This document shows positions 35,953 through 44,196 of a stretch of DNA of 64,000 bases, in pieces. Below the pieces are notes generated by a model, which ran no database searches, was not told where the DNA came from, and was given only the letters and a program-made list of their open reading frames with translations. Each line of letters opens with the position of its first letter. Position 1 is the stretch's first letter. Source of the stretch: Streptomyces sp. NBC_00670. Its GTDB lineage: Bacteria; Actinomycetota; Actinomycetes; Streptomycetales; Streptomycetaceae. The position numbers and the translations under genes are program-made. Location of the stretch: NCBI RefSeq assembly GCF_036226765.1, contig NZ_CP109017.1, positions 5,023,001-5,087,000 of the forward strand, given 5' to 3'.

Positions 35953-37338
35953 TCATGGTTCGGCGTACTGCTCCGAAGCGACCCACAATCTGTGGTCGCG
36001 GGCCTGCTCTCCAAGTTCACGCGCCGCGCTGCTTCGGCCGGCCGCGCTGAGGTTTCGGCGGAACTCGGCCAGGTAGCTGATGCACCGCGCCGACTTGAGC
36101 TGTTCTCCGAGATCCAGGGCGTCGAGTGCTACGCGACATGCCTCCTCGACGTCCCCGGCCCGTAGATGGGCGTCGGCCAGAACCATGGTCGCGAAGAAGT
36201 CGCTCCGTACGTGACTGCCGCTCATGGCGTTCTCGGCGTGGGCGACGGCTCGACGGGCGCTGTTCACGTCACGGAAGCAGTGGGCGGCTTCGGCGGCAAG
36301 CTCGGCTTCGTCGAAGTAGCTGATCCACTCAGGCTCGTCCTCGTTGTTCCGGCTCTCAAGCGCCTTGGTCGCCGCACTCAGGGCGGCTTCGCAGGCAGCG
36401 ACATCGCCTGTTCGCGCCAGGGCTCGGGCCTCCATCGCATGGAACTGTGCGCGCAACGTCGGTGTAGCCACCGGAGAGATGCCCATGAGCGCGGCCCGGG
36501 CGAGAGTGGCCGCCTCGGTGTACCGCCCCAGGAACGTCGCCTGATGGCTCATCGCTGAAAGGATGCTGCCCGCGAGGCGGCGGTCGTTGGCGTCCTGGGC
36601 GAACCGAAGGGCCTGGAGGAAGTACCGCTGCGCGAGTCCGTGGTGACAGGCGTCGTAGGACATCCAGCCAGCCAGGAGGGTCGCTTCCGCCACCGTGGAG
36701 AAGAGAACCCGGCCCACCTGTTCCGTGTACCGGCCTCGCAGGAGCGGGGTCACATCGTTGGTGAGGTACTGGATGACCGAGTGACGCGCGTGATCTCCGC
36801 CGAACTGGTCGTCGAGCTGGGCGAACATGTCTGCCGTGGTCTTAATGGCTGCCACGTCACCGAGACCGACTTGGGGGCCTTCGGTAGGTGGCCGGGGGAT
36901 GCCCGGCTCGGGTGCCACCAGCCACCGGAGGGACGCCTCGTTCCATGCGGGCTCGGACGGCTCCGCGGTGAGCAACGGGTCGAATCGGTTCAGATCGGCA
37001 CGCCACAGTTCGCCGACCGTCCGAATGGCGTCATCCGGGCTCGCGGGATAGGCGGCATCGAGCACTGCGCTGCCTCTGAGTTCCCCGTGGGTCAGTCCGA
37101 GTTCGGCCGCGCTGGTGGCGAACGCGTCACACAGAAGCGGGCCGTAGAAGTCGTCCGGGGTGCTGTGCCCATTCTCCCAACTGGCGATACGCCGCTTCAC
37201 GCTGGCGTCCGACGGGAGTTGGTGGCCGCGCTGGGCGGCGGCCTGCCGCAGTTCCCTTACTAGTCGTGGCTGGCTCCAGCCCCGTCCCGTGCGAGCCTCA
37301 CGTAAGCGGACATTGGTCGGCTTCAAGGCGCCTTTCAC
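35953..37338 (-). CDS. XRE regulator with TPR-like helical repeats
   Basis: A 461-residue protein. The N-terminal helix-turn-helix (about 10-75) includes LREARTGRGWSQPRLVREL and SVKRRIASWENGHSTPDDFYG, followed by ~350 residues of TPR-like helices (for example LAQRYFLQALRFAQDANDRR). It resembles NsdA-type regulators of Streptomyces. Start is GTG 37338. It is transcribed away from the Prim-Pol-like gene and may control the element or a host developmental gene; this is inference. Confidence 0.75.
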   Translation of the reverse strand: MKGALKPTNVRLREARTGRGWSQPRLVRELRQAAAQRGHQLPSDASVKRRIASWENGHSTPDDFYGPLLCDAFATSAAELGLTHGELRGSAVLDAAYPASPDDAIRTVGELWRADLNRFDPLLTAEPSEPAWNEASLRWLVAPEPGIPRPPTEGPQVGLGDVAAIKTTADMFAQLDDQFGGDHARHSVIQYLTNDVTPLLRGRYTEQVGRVLFSTVAEATLLAGWMSYDACHHGLAQRYFLQALRFAQDANDRRLAGSILSAMSHQATFLGRYTEAATLARAALMGISPVATPTLRAQFHAMEARALARTGDVAACEAALSAATKALESRNNEDEPEWISYFDEAELAAEAAHCFRDVNSARRAVAHAENAMSGSHVRSDFFATMVLADAHLRAGDVEEACRVALDALDLGEQLKSARCISYLAEFRRNLSAAGRSSAARELGEQARDHRLWVASEQYAEP

Positions 37339-37449
37339 TCCCTGCGTGATGCCGGTGCGACAACTCTCGGGGTTCCGTTACTGAATGTACGTACTGGTGA
37401 TCGCCTTGTGCAGGCGGTAAACGGAGCTTGTCTGTCAGGAAGGGGGGAG

Positions 37450-37492
37450 GACGGGGGATGACGCGTCGTGCGTGGACGCGTCATCCCCCGTC
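37450..37492. terminator. Perfect hairpin inside a divergent intergenic region
   Basis: An 18-bp stem (core CGGGGGATGACGCGTC) encloses a 7-base loop. It lies between two diverging genes, where no terminator is expected, and is followed by CATCTGCCCTGGTCAGTGCT (37502-37521), a near copy of 34775-34794. Confidence 0.6.
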
Positions 37493-37587
37493 ACCTCTCG
37501 TCATCTGCCCTGGTCAGTGCTCCATCGGGAGTCTGGACGTACGGCGGCATCGGGGCCGCACCGTAGTCCGACTGAAGGTGAGACGAC

Positions 37588-38148
37588 GTGCAAAGGATGA
37601 CCAGGCGCGGCATGGAATGGCTGTCTGCCGCGGCGGACGACCCGGTTCAGTGCCGACAGGTGTGGACGGATGACCCGCGGATGCCGTGCCTGCTCGCGAC
37701 GGGCCGCTTCTTCGACGTGGTGAGCGTTGAACAGCGGCTCGGCTTGGAGATGTTCGATCGGCTCATGCGCAGTGGCCTTCCGTTCGGTCCGTCGGTCGTC
37801 GACCGCAAGGCGCAGCGCGTCGGGTTCTTCCTCGGCTCGCAGAGCCGCGACGCCTTCGCGCACTACCTCGCACGCGAAACCCCCTCCCCGCCGTCATATC
37901 GGTACCTGAGCCATGGCTCCGCGGTCGTGGTGCCCGGCCCCATCCCGCTTTCCGGCGACCGCTACCAGTGGCTCCGCGCGCCGATGCGTCGGCCAGAGGC
38001 AAACCCGCTGCGGCCGGTTGCCCTCGCTACCGCGCTGGTGGCCTCCGCTGAACTTCTGGCGAGGATCGACCGCTTCGACGAGCAGTACCCGACGCCTTAC
38101 GTGGCGGTCGCTGCGCTCCCTGAGGAGACGACCACCGATGCAGGGTGA
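37588..38148 (+). CDS. Prim-Pol-like (bifunctional DNA primase/polymerase family) protein
   Basis: A 186-residue protein beginning MQRMTRRGMEWLSAAA. ATGRFFDVVSVEQRLGLEMF and YRYLSHGSAVVVPGP fit the short Prim-Pol-like proteins that AICEs carry, but I do not see a full set of catalytic acidic residues, so it may be regulatory or degenerate. GTG 37588 is preceded by GAAGGTGAG. It starts a three-gene rightward run: the next start overlaps its stop by 11 bases. Confidence 0.65.
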   Translation: MQRMTRRGMEWLSAAADDPVQCRQVWTDDPRMPCLLATGRFFDVVSVEQRLGLEMFDRLMRSGLPFGPSVVDRKAQRVGFFLGSQSRDAFAHYLARETPSPPSYRYLSHGSAVVVPGPIPLSGDRYQWLRAPMRRPEANPLRPVALATALVASAELLARIDRFDEQYPTPYVAVAALPEETTTDAG

Positions 38149-38458
38149 TCCGGAGACTGGGCACGACTCTGCCACGTGGTCGCCCCTCGACAGCGACGGA
38201 TGGTACGCGGCCCGAAACGCGACCACCGCACTACGGGATGCCCTCGTACGCGCGGGCCTGGAAAAGGACTTCCCGTACCTGCGTGCGGACTTGAACGCCT
38301 TCGGGCACGGCCTCGTCGAGCTGGGCCGGGTGTCCCCGGACACGGCCGAACGCCTCGCGGAGCTGCTCCGCCTGGCGCTGGCAAGCGGCTTCGGTGGGGA
38401 ACGCGGCGGCGTTGAGCAGGCGCTGGCCAACGCCAACGAGCACAAGGGAAGGACCTGA
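38138..38458 (+). CDS. Small hypothetical protein, first of two tandem paralogues
   Basis: A 106-residue soluble protein. The core GLEKDFPYLRADLNAFGHGL is shared with the next gene's product (GLESDFPGLVADVNVFGEGL), followed in both by a Leu-rich helix. The ATG 38138 lies inside the end of the Prim-Pol-like gene with GAGGAGA upstream. The family name is unknown to me; such proteins accompany AICE Prim-Pol genes. Confidence 0.65.
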   Translation: MQGDPETGHDSATWSPLDSDGWYAARNATTALRDALVRAGLEKDFPYLRADLNAFGHGLVELGRVSPDTAERLAELLRLALASGFGGERGGVEQALANANEHKGRT

Positions 38459-38462
38459 CGCC

Positions 38463-38783
38463 ATGACCGACCGGCGAGGAGTGGTGGCCAAGCGTGCGGA
38501 AGACTTGTCGCCCGGCGTGCCCTACGTCCGCGGCTGGAACCGCGCCCGGCGAAGCGCCGGCACGCTGGCGGATCAGCTCGTGCTGCTTGGGCTGGAGTCC
38601 GACTTTCCCGGCCTAGTGGCCGACGTGAACGTCTTCGGCGAGGGGCTGGTGCACCTCGGCACCGTGCGCCCTGAAGCGGCCGAACTGCTGGCGCAACTGA
38701 TCACGGCAGGACTGGAAGCGGAGCTACGCGGCACAACGGCAGAGCTGCCTACGACCACTCGGCGCGAAGCGTCTGCTGCCTGA
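38463..38783 (+). CDS. Small hypothetical protein, second of two tandem paralogues
   Basis: A 106-residue protein, the same length as its neighbour and clearly related through the central 45 residues. The N terminus is basic (MTDRRGVVAKRAEDLS). The ATG is four bases after the previous stop, preceded by GGAAGG. It probably completes a three-gene operon with the Prim-Pol-like gene. A heterodimer is possible but not shown. Confidence 0.65.
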   Translation: MTDRRGVVAKRAEDLSPGVPYVRGWNRARRSAGTLADQLVLLGLESDFPGLVADVNVFGEGLVHLGTVRPEAAELLAQLITAGLEAELRGTTAELPTTTRREASAA

Positions 38784-39216
38784 GTTCTGTGGACGCTGGT
38801 TACGTAAGCGTCATGAGCCCCCTGATGCCCTCGGTATATATGTCGGTCTGCCGCTCGGCCGGGACCGGCGCCCCAGCGCCGCAGCCCGGACGAAGCGGCA
38901 GACCGACATGTGACATCAGGTTGGGAAGCTCGAGTCTTCTAGCGGCAGTTGCTGCGATGACCTGCGGCGGGACTGTACTCCAGCTCCCCGGGGAGCCGCG
39001 GACGGCCCAGGACGACCAACCTGCAGCGCTCCTCCCCAGTCGGCGGCCCGTTCAGCTTCGTACGCTCAGCCAACTCGTCTGCGGTACAGCGCTGCGGGGA
39101 TCGATGAGAGATCCCTCGTCCTTACCAGAGCACCACTGGATCACCAAAATCCTGCGCGCCGCAGATGGTTCGTGATGGGATGTCCATCGGCGTAATGGCA
39201 TGAGTGAGACACCGGC
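38784..39216. other. Intergenic region with a large inverted repeat
   Basis: This 433-bp stretch holds the 16-bp inverted repeat at 38840-38909 and one copy of TGACCTGCGGCGG (38958-38970). An open frame at 38789-39175 has no supporting codon pattern and is not called. The TIR cassette promoter must lie in its right part, but I see no strong hexamers. Confidence 0.5.
38840..38909. repeat. Long hairpin: 16-bp perfect arms around a GC-rich loop
   Basis: ATGTCGGTCTGCCGCT (38840-38855) and its exact complement (38894-38909) flank 38 bases that are themselves self-complementary. It could be a terminator of the small-protein operon, a structured RNA or a single-strand origin. Confidence 0.6.
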
Positions 39217-39672
39217 ATGAATGGCGTAGAAGTGACTGGGCCTACAGCAGATGACCTCGACAAGGATCAACTTGATCAGCTTCACGCAGCAACCTTGAAA
39301 GCTTCCGAAGCATGTCTTGAGCTTAAGAAACTGTGTGCATTGATTCTGGTCCCCGTCGGAACCATCATCACTTCCTTCGGGGACAAGAAACCTGGCGCCT
39401 CTCTATTCACGGCAGGGTTCTTGGTAATTGCGGCTTTCTGGATAGCCGACAGTTTTAGCTATTTCTACCAAAGGAAGCTGAGAGCGCTCATGGTTCCCAT
39501 TTGGGCACGCAGGGCGGAACGCTGTCCCGAAGAGAATGTCAAGATTCCAGAAACAGAAGCTGTCGGTCGCCTTCGCGCGGCCTTCAACGCTTCTATGGCA
39601 TACTATCTAGTCCTAGGCCTGCTGTTCGCCCTGGCTGCGTGGGCCTACGCGGTTGGCTGGCTTGATGGATAG
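39217..39672 (+). CDS. Three-helix membrane protein, partner of the TIR protein
   Basis: A 151-residue protein with an N-terminal coiled/helical soluble part (about 1-38) and three hydrophobic segments: LCALILVPVGTIITSF (~41-56), SLFTAGFLVIAAFWIADSF (~63-81) and YYLVLGLLFALAAWAYAVGW (~129-148). The motif WIADSFSYFYQRKLRALM recalls small membrane effectors found beside TIR or nucleotidyltransferase genes. It is 11 bases from the TIR gene. Inference: it is the membrane-disrupting effector of a two-gene TIR system. GC is lower than in the backbone. Confidence 0.55.
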   Translation: MNGVEVTGPTADDLDKDQLDQLHAATLKASEACLELKKLCALILVPVGTIITSFGDKKPGASLFTAGFLVIAAFWIADSFSYFYQRKLRALMVPIWARRAERCPEENVKIPETEAVGRLRAAFNASMAYYLVLGLLFALAAWAYAVGWLDG

Positions 39673-39683
39673 GGTGTGACCTG

Positions 39684-40064
39684 GTGCGCTACTTCGTTAG
39701 TTATGCGAGGCGTGATAATAGCATTGCGCGGCTACACCAAATCCGCGCCCTCCTGAGCGACGCTGATTACGTTTACATAGACGACCTGGAACCTCACGTA
39801 CCGGATACCGACCGAAGTAAGGCTGTAATCGATGCACTAACAGAGGCAAACGTATTTGTCGCTGTCGCGTCGAGCAATTACCTGAATACCGAGTGGACTC
39901 GCTGGGAATTTGAGACTGCGCTATACATGAAAATCACGATGACAGCGCTTATTTCTGATACCACTCTCGTGCGATACGGTGAAGCTTGCTGGCCGTGGCC
40001 TGGCTACCTGCCACCCGAAGGCCGTCAGCCTTTGTTGCCGGACCAGCCTTACGTGAGCGAATGA
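39684..40064 (+). CDS. TIR-domain protein
   Basis: A 126-residue single TIR domain starting MRYFVSYARRDN, with an SNYLNTEWTRWEFETALY segment supplying the Trp and catalytic Glu region of NAD-cleaving TIR domains. The length is just one domain, as in ThsB-like sensors of Thoeris defence. The start is GTG 39684. It follows the membrane protein gene closely, so the two form a likely operon. A signal-generating role is inferred from the family. Confidence 0.75.
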   Translation: MRYFVSYARRDNSIARLHQIRALLSDADYVYIDDLEPHVPDTDRSKAVIDALTEANVFVAVASSNYLNTEWTRWEFETALYMKITMTALISDTTLVRYGEACWPWPGYLPPEGRQPLLPDQPYVSE

Positions 40065-40368
40065 GCGGCGAGTCCACTCAAGCTACCACAACGACTCCGG
40101 AGGCTTCTCGGGTTCCAGGTAACGTCGCTGTTTCAGGACTGCGTTTGCGCCTCGCCGAGCAAGGTCAGTCCACGGATAACCTACCGCGCCCTGACCAGCG
40201 TGCTAGGAGTTAGATCAATACCTGACACGCTGTGGCGCACGGTCGCGCCGATCGGCGGACCTTATGAAACCGGCTGCTAGGGTTTTCAGATGTTCAGGTT
40301 GTTGATCTCAGGTACCTAGGCCACAATAAAGTGCTCCGTCGCGCCAGATTGCGACGGAGTGAGCTTAA
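40065..40368. other. Intergenic region between convergent genes
   Basis: No gene is seen in these 304 bases. The right end holds a hairpin terminator (40334-40359). Confidence 0.6.
40334..40359. terminator. Bidirectional terminator between the TIR cassette and a leftward gene
   Basis: CTCCGTCGC and GCGACGGAG form a perfect 9-bp stem around 8 bases, ten bases from the stop of the leftward membrane-protein gene. Confidence 0.55.
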
Positions 40369-41235
40369 CTAAGAATTCCCACAATTGGGCTCAGGGCGTG
40401 TTGTGGCTACGTCTCCATTGGGGACTTCCGCGACGAGTTTGCCTGAGCTTATACGCTGACCGAGATTTTTGGCCGCCATCCCAAATCCTTCGAGGGAATT
40501 CAGTTCGCGAAGCGTGGTTCCTCGTGCCCACTTGGCTCCCTGGGTGTCTTCGAATACTAGAGCTGTCGATATCGGTTGTTCAACGTCGGCACCAGCGTGC
40601 TTTGCCAGAAGGTCAAAAGCCGCACGCAGGGTCTTCTTGGTGAACACCATTTGCGTACAAGGGGGCAAGCTCGCTGAGGTGTACTCCGCATTCACCTCGT
40701 GCAATTTCAGACCGGACTTTTTGGCGGAAATTGGGCCTGATGGCCACTCGGGAAACGTGAACCTCACCGTCAGCTGATAGATTGCATCGGGTGATCGATT
40801 GCTGACGACGGCAACTTCCCCCTTGGCGGGTTGACTGTTGGTGTACCAGAAGCCCACCTGCAGTGCCTGTGACCGATGCTCCCGTTCGTTTTGATCCTTA
40901 TTGATTGCCTGTTGGTCGCGCAGCGCAAGCCCTGTGTAGTAGGTGGCAAGCGCCGAAACGACCAGCCCAACCACAGCTGCGATGGCTGAGGCAAAGGTGC
41001 CCCACGATGAGAGCCAAGCAGCCCGCCGTTCTGCTGGGTCGGGGGGAGGCGTTGGAACCGTCCGAGTCGCCGAGCGAAGCGCCACGCTCCGAACGATCGA
41101 CGTCCTCCAACGCGGTGTGCGGGCCGGCCTGGTGACGCTGGGTTGCACACGTTGCTGAATGGCTGTCCGTGTCCGGGCGCGCCGGAGCCGTGCGCGAGCC
41201 CCGGATGTCCCTGCTCGCTGACCCCGCGATGTCAT
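40369..41235 (-). CDS. Single-pass membrane protein of unknown function
   Basis: A protein of up to 288 residues. The first ~70 are Arg/Pro-rich, one hydrophobic segment follows (AIAAVVGLVVSALATYYTGLAL, about 83-104), then a ~180-residue soluble domain of beta-type composition. I do not recognise the family. A hairpin covers the first start codon (41234-41266), so translation may begin at a later codon; the basic N terminus may then not be real. It converges with the TIR cassette. Confidence 0.5.
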   Translation of the reverse strand: MTSRGQRAGTSGARARLRRARTRTAIQQRVQPSVTRPARTPRWRTSIVRSVALRSATRTVPTPPPDPAERRAAWLSSWGTFASAIAAVVGLVVSALATYYTGLALRDQQAINKDQNEREHRSQALQVGFWYTNSQPAKGEVAVVSNRSPDAIYQLTVRFTFPEWPSGPISAKKSGLKLHEVNAEYTSASLPPCTQMVFTKKTLRAAFDLLAKHAGADVEQPISTALVFEDTQGAKWARGTTLRELNSLEGFGMAAKNLGQRISSGKLVAEVPNGDVATTRPEPNCGNS

Positions 41236-41266
41236 AACGCCCCCTCACATCTGAGAGGGGCATTAT
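41234..41266. repeat. Inverted repeat overlapping a start codon
   Basis: ATAACGCCCCCTC and GAGAGGGGCATTAT can pair with one mismatch around a short loop. The left arm includes the first ATG of the leftward gene, so it could mask translation or be a terminator of something to the right. Confidence 0.5.
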
Positions 41267-41530
41267 GCGGGATTGCAGGCCTCCCGGGTGCCGATGTGAT
41301 CAGGACAAGTGCTCAGGTGCGGCGCTTAGTTGGCGTACGCCTTGCCGCAACACGACAAGAAACACCCCATCTTGCCTGAGGTCCAGCCTCGGGTGGTAAC
41401 CCGTATGACGGGAGCCCCCTGACCTGCGGCTTCATGTTTGGCTGGTGAGACTTGCCTGTCACTGTCGGTTGTCGTCGAGTGGCCTCGGGGGGCCTCGGAC
41501 GGCCCGCAGACGGCCCCGGGCTCGCTGCGC

Positions 41531-41956
41531 TCACACTCTCCGAAACAGATACACCCCGATGATCTCGCCCTGGATCTTCACGTGCTGCCCCGACGAGAAC
41601 ACCTTGTCTCGCGACTCCTCGGCGAGCTGGACGTACAGGTACTGAGCAGTGTGTAGCTCCCAACCCTCGTCCTCGATCTTCGAGAGCAGGTCACTGCGTG
41701 GAGAGGGTGACACGGCCGGGTGTTCGCGCCTGACCTCGGAGAGAGGGAAGTCGATCAATCTGCCTGCCGTACGCTTCGGTATCTCAGCCTCGAACCACCC
41801 ATCGCCCCGCTCAAAGGCCTGCCGCGCCGCTTCCACCAACATTTGGTGCACATCGTCGAGTCGATCGTTGTGCCGACGGACGCTCTCAGCTTCCCGGGCG
41901 TCAGCTTCCGACACGATCTGCTTCTGCCTGCGCTGCCACCGTTCCTCGATGCCCAT
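41531..41956 (-). CDS. Hypothetical protein
   Basis: A 141-residue, highly charged soluble protein. The N-terminal half is helical (EERWQRRQKQIVSEADAREA) and the C-terminal half looks like a small beta domain (GWELHTAQYLYVQLAEESRD, KIQGEIIGVYLF). No family is recognised and no neighbour is closely coupled. The start ATG 41956 has no strong ribosome site. Confidence 0.55.
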   Translation of the reverse strand: MGIEERWQRRQKQIVSEADAREAESVRRHNDRLDDVHQMLVEAARQAFERGDGWFEAEIPKRTAGRLIDFPLSEVRREHPAVSPSPRSDLLSKIEDEGWELHTAQYLYVQLAEESRDKVFSSGQHVKIQGEIIGVYLFRRV

Positions 41957-42151
41957 GCGCCCCCCAATCTCAGGCCTTGTCTGAGCCCAAGTACAGCAGT
42001 CCTACGGGGCCCATCGTCGCTAAAGCCAGCTCGCCACGGCAGGATGCCGTGCCCACAGATCCGCAGGCACGGACAAGGTGCGCTAGGTGACGTGGACTGG
42101 AGGCTCTCTCCTTGAGGTGCTTCCGACCGACCTGACGTGGTGAGGCCGTGG

Positions 42152-42601
42152 TTACTCTCGGAGCTCAAGCCGCATGAGTTCGCGAAACTGGCCGACGAGC
42201 CGTTGCATCGTGTCCAGGTCGTCGGCTTCTGTGGCCACCCGCCATTCCGTGGCGAACCGGCGGGCGTCGTCGCTGCCGAACGCATGGAGAGCGATGAGGG
42301 CCTCCATGCTCATTTCGATGCGTTTGGTCTTCGTCCAGTACCGCTCTACCTCACGGAGCTTTCTGACCTTGCGCGCCTGCCCGTACCTAAGGCGGCGCAC
42401 ATCCAGGATGGCTACGCGCAGTGCCGCAAAGTACGCGTCACGCCGCTCCTTGCGCAGATAAGCGCGTTGCTCGGCTTGTTGCGACTGGGCAACCAGGCGC
42501 TCTGCGTGTGCTCTACCCTGGGCTCCCGCGAGCCACGTGAACACGACTCCTATGGCTCCCGAGACTCCGGTGACCACTGGGGCTATCCACTCCGATGCCA
42601 T
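42152..42601 (-). CDS. Small membrane-anchored hypothetical protein
   Basis: A 149-residue protein with one N-terminal membrane segment (WIAPVVTGVSGAIGVVFTWLAG), then a helical, charged cytoplasmic part starting RKERRDAYFAALRVAILDVR. It shares this layout and motif style with the next leftward gene (42833-43309) and partly with 30536-31102. Function unknown. ATG 42601 is chosen because it opens the membrane segment; the longer frame adds unrelated Arg-rich sequence. Confidence 0.5.
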   Translation of the reverse strand: MASEWIAPVVTGVSGAIGVVFTWLAGAQGRAHAERLVAQSQQAEQRAYLRKERRDAYFAALRVAILDVRRLRYGQARKVRKLREVERYWTKTKRIEMSMEALIALHAFGSDDARRFATEWRVATEADDLDTMQRLVGQFRELMRLELRE

Positions 42602-42832
42602 GCGTTCATCGTGCCCAGGTGAGCACGCGTCCAAGGCGACCTGATCGGCGTTGGCTGCCCGCCGCACGGCCACGGCGTCGGCGTAGCGCTTAGAAGGCGC
42701 CCGGTGCCTGCGACACCATGATGTCCTGACCTGCAGCTTTGACCGAGTCAACGTGTGCGGGCACCGAACTTCGACACACATTCGACTGTGGGTGCGAGAA
42801 AGACGTCTCACTGGCTCCCCGGACGTCTCGCC

Positions 42833-43309
42833 TCAGAGGCTGAGACCAGGACTCAGCGATTCGCGCATGGCGACGCGAAGTTGGCGGAACGCATCGTCGT
42901 AAGGGACGTGGATGGCCTGCCAGTCTGCGGAGTCATCACTCACGACGACGTTGGTCGTGGCGATGGCTACTCGCATTGCTCTCAACCGGTCGTAGGCCTC
43001 GTGGGCAGCGCTGTACACGCTTGATGGCGCCACCAGGTATAACTCGTATCGCGCTGCCATCACATGGCGTGAGCGGAAGGCTGCGACTACTTCGGCGTTC
43101 GCGATGGGTGTCGAACGGCTCAGCGCGAGCGCCTGTAGCGCGGCCTCGGTCTCGGTGAGCGCAGTGAGGTAGCGGACGTAAGCCGTGCGTTGTAGTTCTA
43201 CGTGGTGGCTTCCTCGCTCGCGCCTGGCACGAACAGCTTCAACGACGAGTGTCGAGCCCACACCGAGCACGGCGCCGCTCAACGTGCTGATCAAGGTTAA
43301 CCATTCCAC
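42833..43309 (-). CDS. Small membrane-anchored hypothetical protein
   Basis: A 158-residue protein with an N-terminal membrane segment (WLTLISTLSGAVLGVGSTLVVE), then a charged stretch with RRERGSHHVELQRTAY and a helical tail. The layout matches the neighbour at 42152-42601. The type is common in streptomycetes and unassigned. GTG 43309 is preferred over ATG 43351 because it places the membrane segment at the very N terminus, as in the neighbour. Confidence 0.5.
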   Translation of the reverse strand: MEWLTLISTLSGAVLGVGSTLVVEAVRARRERGSHHVELQRTAYVRYLTALTETEAALQALALSRSTPIANAEVVAAFRSRHVMAARYELYLVAPSSVYSAAHEAYDRLRAMRVAIATTNVVVSDDSADWQAIHVPYDDAFRQLRVAMRESLSPGLSL

Positions 43310-43526
43310 TCGGTTAACGTACGAGCAGAGCACAGAGGCCAACAGGCGCACCGTCAGCGCTTTGTGGCATGGGAGCTCAGGCAGCGGCGTGGACTGCAGC
43401 CGACCCGAGGCCTTCTACGAGAAGGCCACGGCCCGGTAGATCTTGGCAACTCACTAGAGCGCGAAGCTGAGTTGGTTGTATGCTCGCCGGTTCACCTCCT
43501 GGCAGCGAGTGAGCGGAGAAGCGGTT

Positions 43527-44180
43527 ATGGCGGACATCGAGAAGATGGTGGCTCAGCTCGATGAGCTGATTGGACAGTACGAAGAATTTATCCGTCCGCC
43601 GCGTGCTGAGGGCGCCGACAGCTCGAATCAGGCAAGGCTGTTGGTGAGCAGGCTTGAATCTGCGATCGATCGGCTCGCGCTACCTGGCAGTAGCTATGTG
43701 AAGCAGCTCGATCTTCACCGGAGCGAGAAGCGTACTAGATACAAGATTCACGATGTATACAGCATTGCTCTTGGTCTCCGTGATGACCTCAAGGCAGGGT
43801 GGACTGAGTCGGTTATTGAGTTGGTGCATGCCGATACTCATAGCGATTACCTTGAAATGTCGGACACCTTGCTCGGCTCAGGATATAAGGATGCAGCCGC
43901 AGTAATCGTAGGGACAGCTCTTGAAGTTCACATCCGGGCACTGTGTGTGAAGCATGGTGTTGACATTGAGCTAGCTGACGGAGCGCCGAAGAAGGCAAAC
44001 ACAATGAACGCTGACCTAAAAAAAGCAGACGTCTACGCTACGTTGCAGGAGAAGCAAGTTACAGCTTGGATGGACCTCCGGAACCAGGCCGCACACGGAA
44101 ACTATGAAAAGTACGACATCACAGAAGTTCGGGCCCTGGCAAACGGCGTTCGCGACTTCATGCTCAAATACCCGGCATAG
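43527..44180 (+). CDS. HEPN-like protein, first of a tandem pair
   Basis: A 217-residue protein. The N-terminal ~90 residues are helical, then WTESVIELVHADTHSDYLEM leads to a HEPN-like bundle with DLRNQAAHGNY, an Rx4H motif (Arg185, His190). ATG 43527 follows GCGGAGAA. The next gene, 16 bases on, encodes a close paralogue of nearly the same length. HEPN pairs are often RNases or scaffold subunits in defence systems, but here the motif resembles the non-catalytic RN-x-AAH type too, so activity is open. Codon use is less GC-biased than in the backbone. Confidence 0.6.
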   Translation: MADIEKMVAQLDELIGQYEEFIRPPRAEGADSSNQARLLVSRLESAIDRLALPGSSYVKQLDLHRSEKRTRYKIHDVYSIALGLRDDLKAGWTESVIELVHADTHSDYLEMSDTLLGSGYKDAAAVIVGTALEVHIRALCVKHGVDIELADGAPKKANTMNADLKKADVYATLQEKQVTAWMDLRNQAAHGNYEKYDITEVRALANGVRDFMLKYPA

Positions 44181-44196
44181 TTCGAGAGGACCAATG

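Noticed and set aside
38789..39175. 128-codon open frame in the gap before the TIR cassette
   Set aside because: It runs across the long hairpin, has no ribosome site and shows no codon bias.
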